From Polyangium spumosum (GTDB lineage Bacteria > Myxococcota_A > Polyangia > Polyangiales > Polyangiaceae), in the NCBI RefSeq assembly GCF_009649845.1, contig NZ_WJIE01000011.1, positions 157,543 through 221,542 of the forward strand: a DNA stretch of 64,000 bases. Reading direction: 5' to 3'. The translations under genes and the position numbers were made by a program. Positions 62,019 to 64,000 of the stretch are shown piece by piece. A model generated the notes under the pieces. It was not told the origin of the DNA. It did not search any database and worked only from the letters and a program-made list of their open reading frames with translations. The first letter of the stretch is position 1; each line of letters begins with the position of its first letter.

Positions 62019-63254
62019 GTGCAAGGCAGTGAGTCTCCCGGAAGGCGGCGCCCGATCATCGTCCAGAAGTACGGCGGCTCCTCGGTGGCCGACGTCGAGA
62101 AGCTCGGGCGCGTGGCCGATCGTGTCGTCGCCGCGAAGCGCGCGGGCAACGACGTCGTCGTCGTCGTGAGCGCGATGGGCAAGACGACCGACGGGCTGCT
62201 CTCGCTCGCGCGTCAGGTCGCGGGCCAGGCCGGGGGCGCCGCCGATCCGCCGCGGCGTGAGCTCGACATGCTCCTCTCGACCGGCGAGCGCGTCTCGATG
62301 GCCCTGCTCTCGATCGCGATCCAGGCGCGCGGCGAGGCGGCGATCTCCTTCACCGGCTCGCAGTCCGGCATCCTCACGAACGACCGGCACTTCGACGCGC
62401 GGATCATCGAGGTCCGGCCGCACCGCATCGAGGACGAGCTCGCGCGCGGGCAGATCGTGATCATCGCGGGCTACCAGGGCATGAGCTACCGGCGCGAGAT
62501 CACGACCCTCGGCCGCGGCGGCTCCGACACCACCGCGGTCGCGCTCGCCGCCGCGCTCGAGGCCGAGCGGTGTGAGATCTACAGCGACGTCGACGGCGTG
62601 TACTCGGCCGATCCGCGCGTCGTGCCCGACGCCAAGCACCTGCCCGAGCTCGACCACGCCGTGCTGCAGGAGATGGCCGAGTGCGGCGCGAAGGTCGTCT
62701 GCGCGCAGGCCGTCGAGTGGGCGCGGCGCGCGAACATCGCGATCTACGCGCGCTCGACGTTCGACGCGGACGACGAAGGCGCGAAGCAGACCGTGGTGCG
62801 CAAGTTCGGCCCGCGCGAGGATCTCCGCGCGCGCGCCGTCGTCGGCGAGGGCAACGTCGCGCTCGGGAGCCTGCCCGACGTGGCGAGGCTCGACGAGCTC
62901 TTGCGTGTCGCCGGCGAGGCGAAGGTGCCCCTCAAGGATCTCTCGGTGAACGAGCGCGGCGCGAGCTTCGTGATCTCGCTGCTCAACGTCCCCGATTGGC
63001 GCGGCGCCAAGCAGAGGCTCGAGAGCGCGCTGCCGTCGCTCGAGCTCGCCCCGGACGTCGCCGTCGTCAGCGTCGTCGGCGATGGTCTGGCCGCGACGAC
63101 CGAGCCCCTCGCGCGTCTCCTCGCCACGCTCCGCGGCGTCTCCGCGAGCCCGCGCGCGCTCACCGCCACGCCGCTGCGCCTCGGCGCCGTCCTGCCCGCG
63201 AGCGCTCTCGCCGAGGCCCAGCGCGCGCTGCACCGGGCCTTCGTCGAGGGTTGA
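62019..63254 (+). CDS. lysC: Aspartate kinase
   Basis: A 411-residue aspartokinase, the first enzyme of Lys, Met, Thr and diaminopimelate synthesis. The kinase domain shows [31 protein letters not shown], the Asp-binding region STGERVS, and [15 protein letters not shown]. Two ACT regulatory domains (about 268-410) would bind Lys/Thr for feedback control. The start is GTG 62019; no strong ribosome site is seen. Length fits the single-function form. Confidence 0.95.
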   Translation: MQGSESPGRRRPIIVQKYGGSSVADVEKLGRVADRVVAAKRAGNDVVVVVSAMGKTTDGLLSLARQVAGQAGGAADPPRRELDMLLSTGERVSMALLSIAIQARGEAAISFTGSQSGILTNDRHFDARIIEVRPHRIEDELARGQIVIIAGYQGMSYRREITTLGRGGSDTTAVALAAALEAERCEIYSDVDGVYSADPRVVPDAKHLPELDHAVLQEMAECGAKVVCAQAVEWARRANIAIYARSTFDADDEGAKQTVVRKFGPREDLRARAVVGEGNVALGSLPDVARLDELLRVAGEAKVPLKDLSVNERGASFVISLLNVPDWRGAKQRLESALPSLELAPDVAVVSVVGDGLAATTEPLARLLATLRGVSASPRALTATPLRLGAVLPASALAEAQRALHRAFVEG

Positions 63255-63263
63255 GCTTCTGCG

Positions 63264-64000
63264 TCAGTGCCGCCGCGCAGGGCCGAGCGCGACGAGGCCG
63301 AGTCGGCTCGCGATCCAGACGAGCTCGCGCGCGCCGTCCCACGCGATCGACGCCTCCCCGAGGCCCGTGCCGTCCTGCCCGCGTAGCTCCGCGACGCGCG
63401 AGAGATCGCCGTCCTCGCCCACGCGCACGACGTACGACGCCGCGTCTCCCGGCGGCGCCACCAGCGCGTAGAGCGGGTCCTGCTCCTCGTCGCCCGCGAA
63501 ACACGCGTCGATCACGCCGTGCAAATCGATCGACTCGAACGATCGCGCGCCGTCGTTCGACAGGAGCAGGCCGCGCGGCGACACGATCACCACGCGCCGC
63601 CCCGCCGCGGCGACGGCCAGGCCGGGCCTCGGATCCGCCGTGGCGAGCTCGGCGGCCGCGCCTTCGAGCGGCGCTCTCTGCCAGGCTTCGTCGTCGCCGC
63701 GCAGACGCTCGATCGCGGCTCCCTCCGGCCGCGTCGCGAGCACCACGAGCGTCCCGCCGGCCGCCTTGATCGCCCGCACGCCGCCCTCCCGCGCGAGCAC
63801 CGGCGTGCCTTCGTGGCCCGTCATCGACCAGAGCGAGCCCTCGTGCAGGATCCAGATCCGCCCCGGCGTCGCCGCGAGCTCCACGGGGCTCTTGCCCGAT
63901 CGGAACCCTGCGACCGGCGTCGCCGACGCGCATCCGTCGCGGCTCACGAGCAGCCCGCCTCGCGCCGACGCTGCGACCGTCATCTCGTCCGTCGCGACCA
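63264..64000 (-). CDS. Beta-propeller-like protein, N-terminus cut by window edge
   Basis: A frame open from 63264 to the window end on the minus strand (no start fixed; the codons up to 64000 have no stop). At least 245 residues are present, with repeated strand-turn units of about 45 residues (GRIWILHEGSLWSM, GRRVVIVSPRGLLLSNDGARSFESI, RELVWIASRLGLVAL). The SNDGARSFESI type resembles Asp-box or YVTN repeats of propeller proteins. It is convergent with lysC, 9 bases apart. No catalytic motif is recognised. Confidence 0.75.
   Translation of the reverse strand, partial: VATDEMTVAASARGGLLVSRDGCASATPVAGFRSGKSPVELAATPGRIWILHEGSLWSMTGHEGTPVLAREGGVRAIKAAGGTLVVLATRPEGAAIERLRGDDEAWQRAPLEGAAAELATADPRPGLAVAAAGRRVVIVSPRGLLLSNDGARSFESIDLHGVIDACFAGDEEQDPLYALVAPPGDAASYVVRVGEDGDLSRVAELRGQDGTGLGEASIAWDGARELVWIASRLGLVALGPARRH

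Overview
The window reads as a chromosome segment of a myxobacterium, most likely of the Polyangiales. The supporting signs are very high GC, dense both-strand coding, a Ser/Thr kinase with a long Ala/Pro tail, TPR/PEGA proteins, lipoproteins built from Cys-rich repeats with Gly-rich linkers, and PilC/PilS motility genes. This assignment is inferred from gene content only.

Layout. 1-7.6 kb: surface and signalling genes (a Cys-rich lipoprotein cut by the window edge, TPR/PEGA proteins, a Ser/Thr kinase, and a sigma factor with a membrane segment that leads an operon). 7.6-12.1 kb: small accessory genes, including a SUFU-like (immunity-type) protein, an HNH protein and an XRE regulator. 12.2-14.6 kb: an IS66-type transposon (tnpA-tnpB-tnpC). 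14.7-17.2 kb: a lower-GC two-gene TIR module bracketed by two related short minus-strand sequences. 17.2-32.1 kb: a complete class 1 DISARM anti-phage locus (drmD, drmMI, drmA, drmB, drmC). It is split between drmMI and drmA by a 43-bp tandem-repeat array and a TPR/PEGA gene. 32.1-35.4 kb: gene remnants, then an excisionase-like protein and a tyrosine integrase that abuts the 3' end of tmRNA (ssrA). The right-hand end of the accessory region is therefore probably an ssrA-integrated element.

36-64 kb is ordinary core-like myxobacterial sequence: yggX, a large Cys-rich lipoprotein, a cytochrome P460-like lipoprotein, a lipase, a five-gene stressosome module (RsbR, RsbS, RsbT, RsbX and a second ATPase), an SGNH hydrolase, an FHA protein, three AIM24 paralogues in a row, an M48 protease, a UbiB-family kinase, a serine beta-lactamase-fold hydrolase, pilC-pilS, an MlaC-like protein, a TPR protein and aspartate kinase lysC. 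A further gene is cut by the right edge.

How the genes may work together. DISARM, the TIR pair, the HNH protein and the SUFU-like operon form a defence or conflict island next to an ssrA integrase. The best candidate for something undescribed is the two-gene TIR module: a small helical partner plus a protein with a novel N-terminal region and a C-terminal TIR domain. Other points of interest are the way the DISARM operon has been split, and the apparently exchanged target-recognition segment of its methyltransferase.
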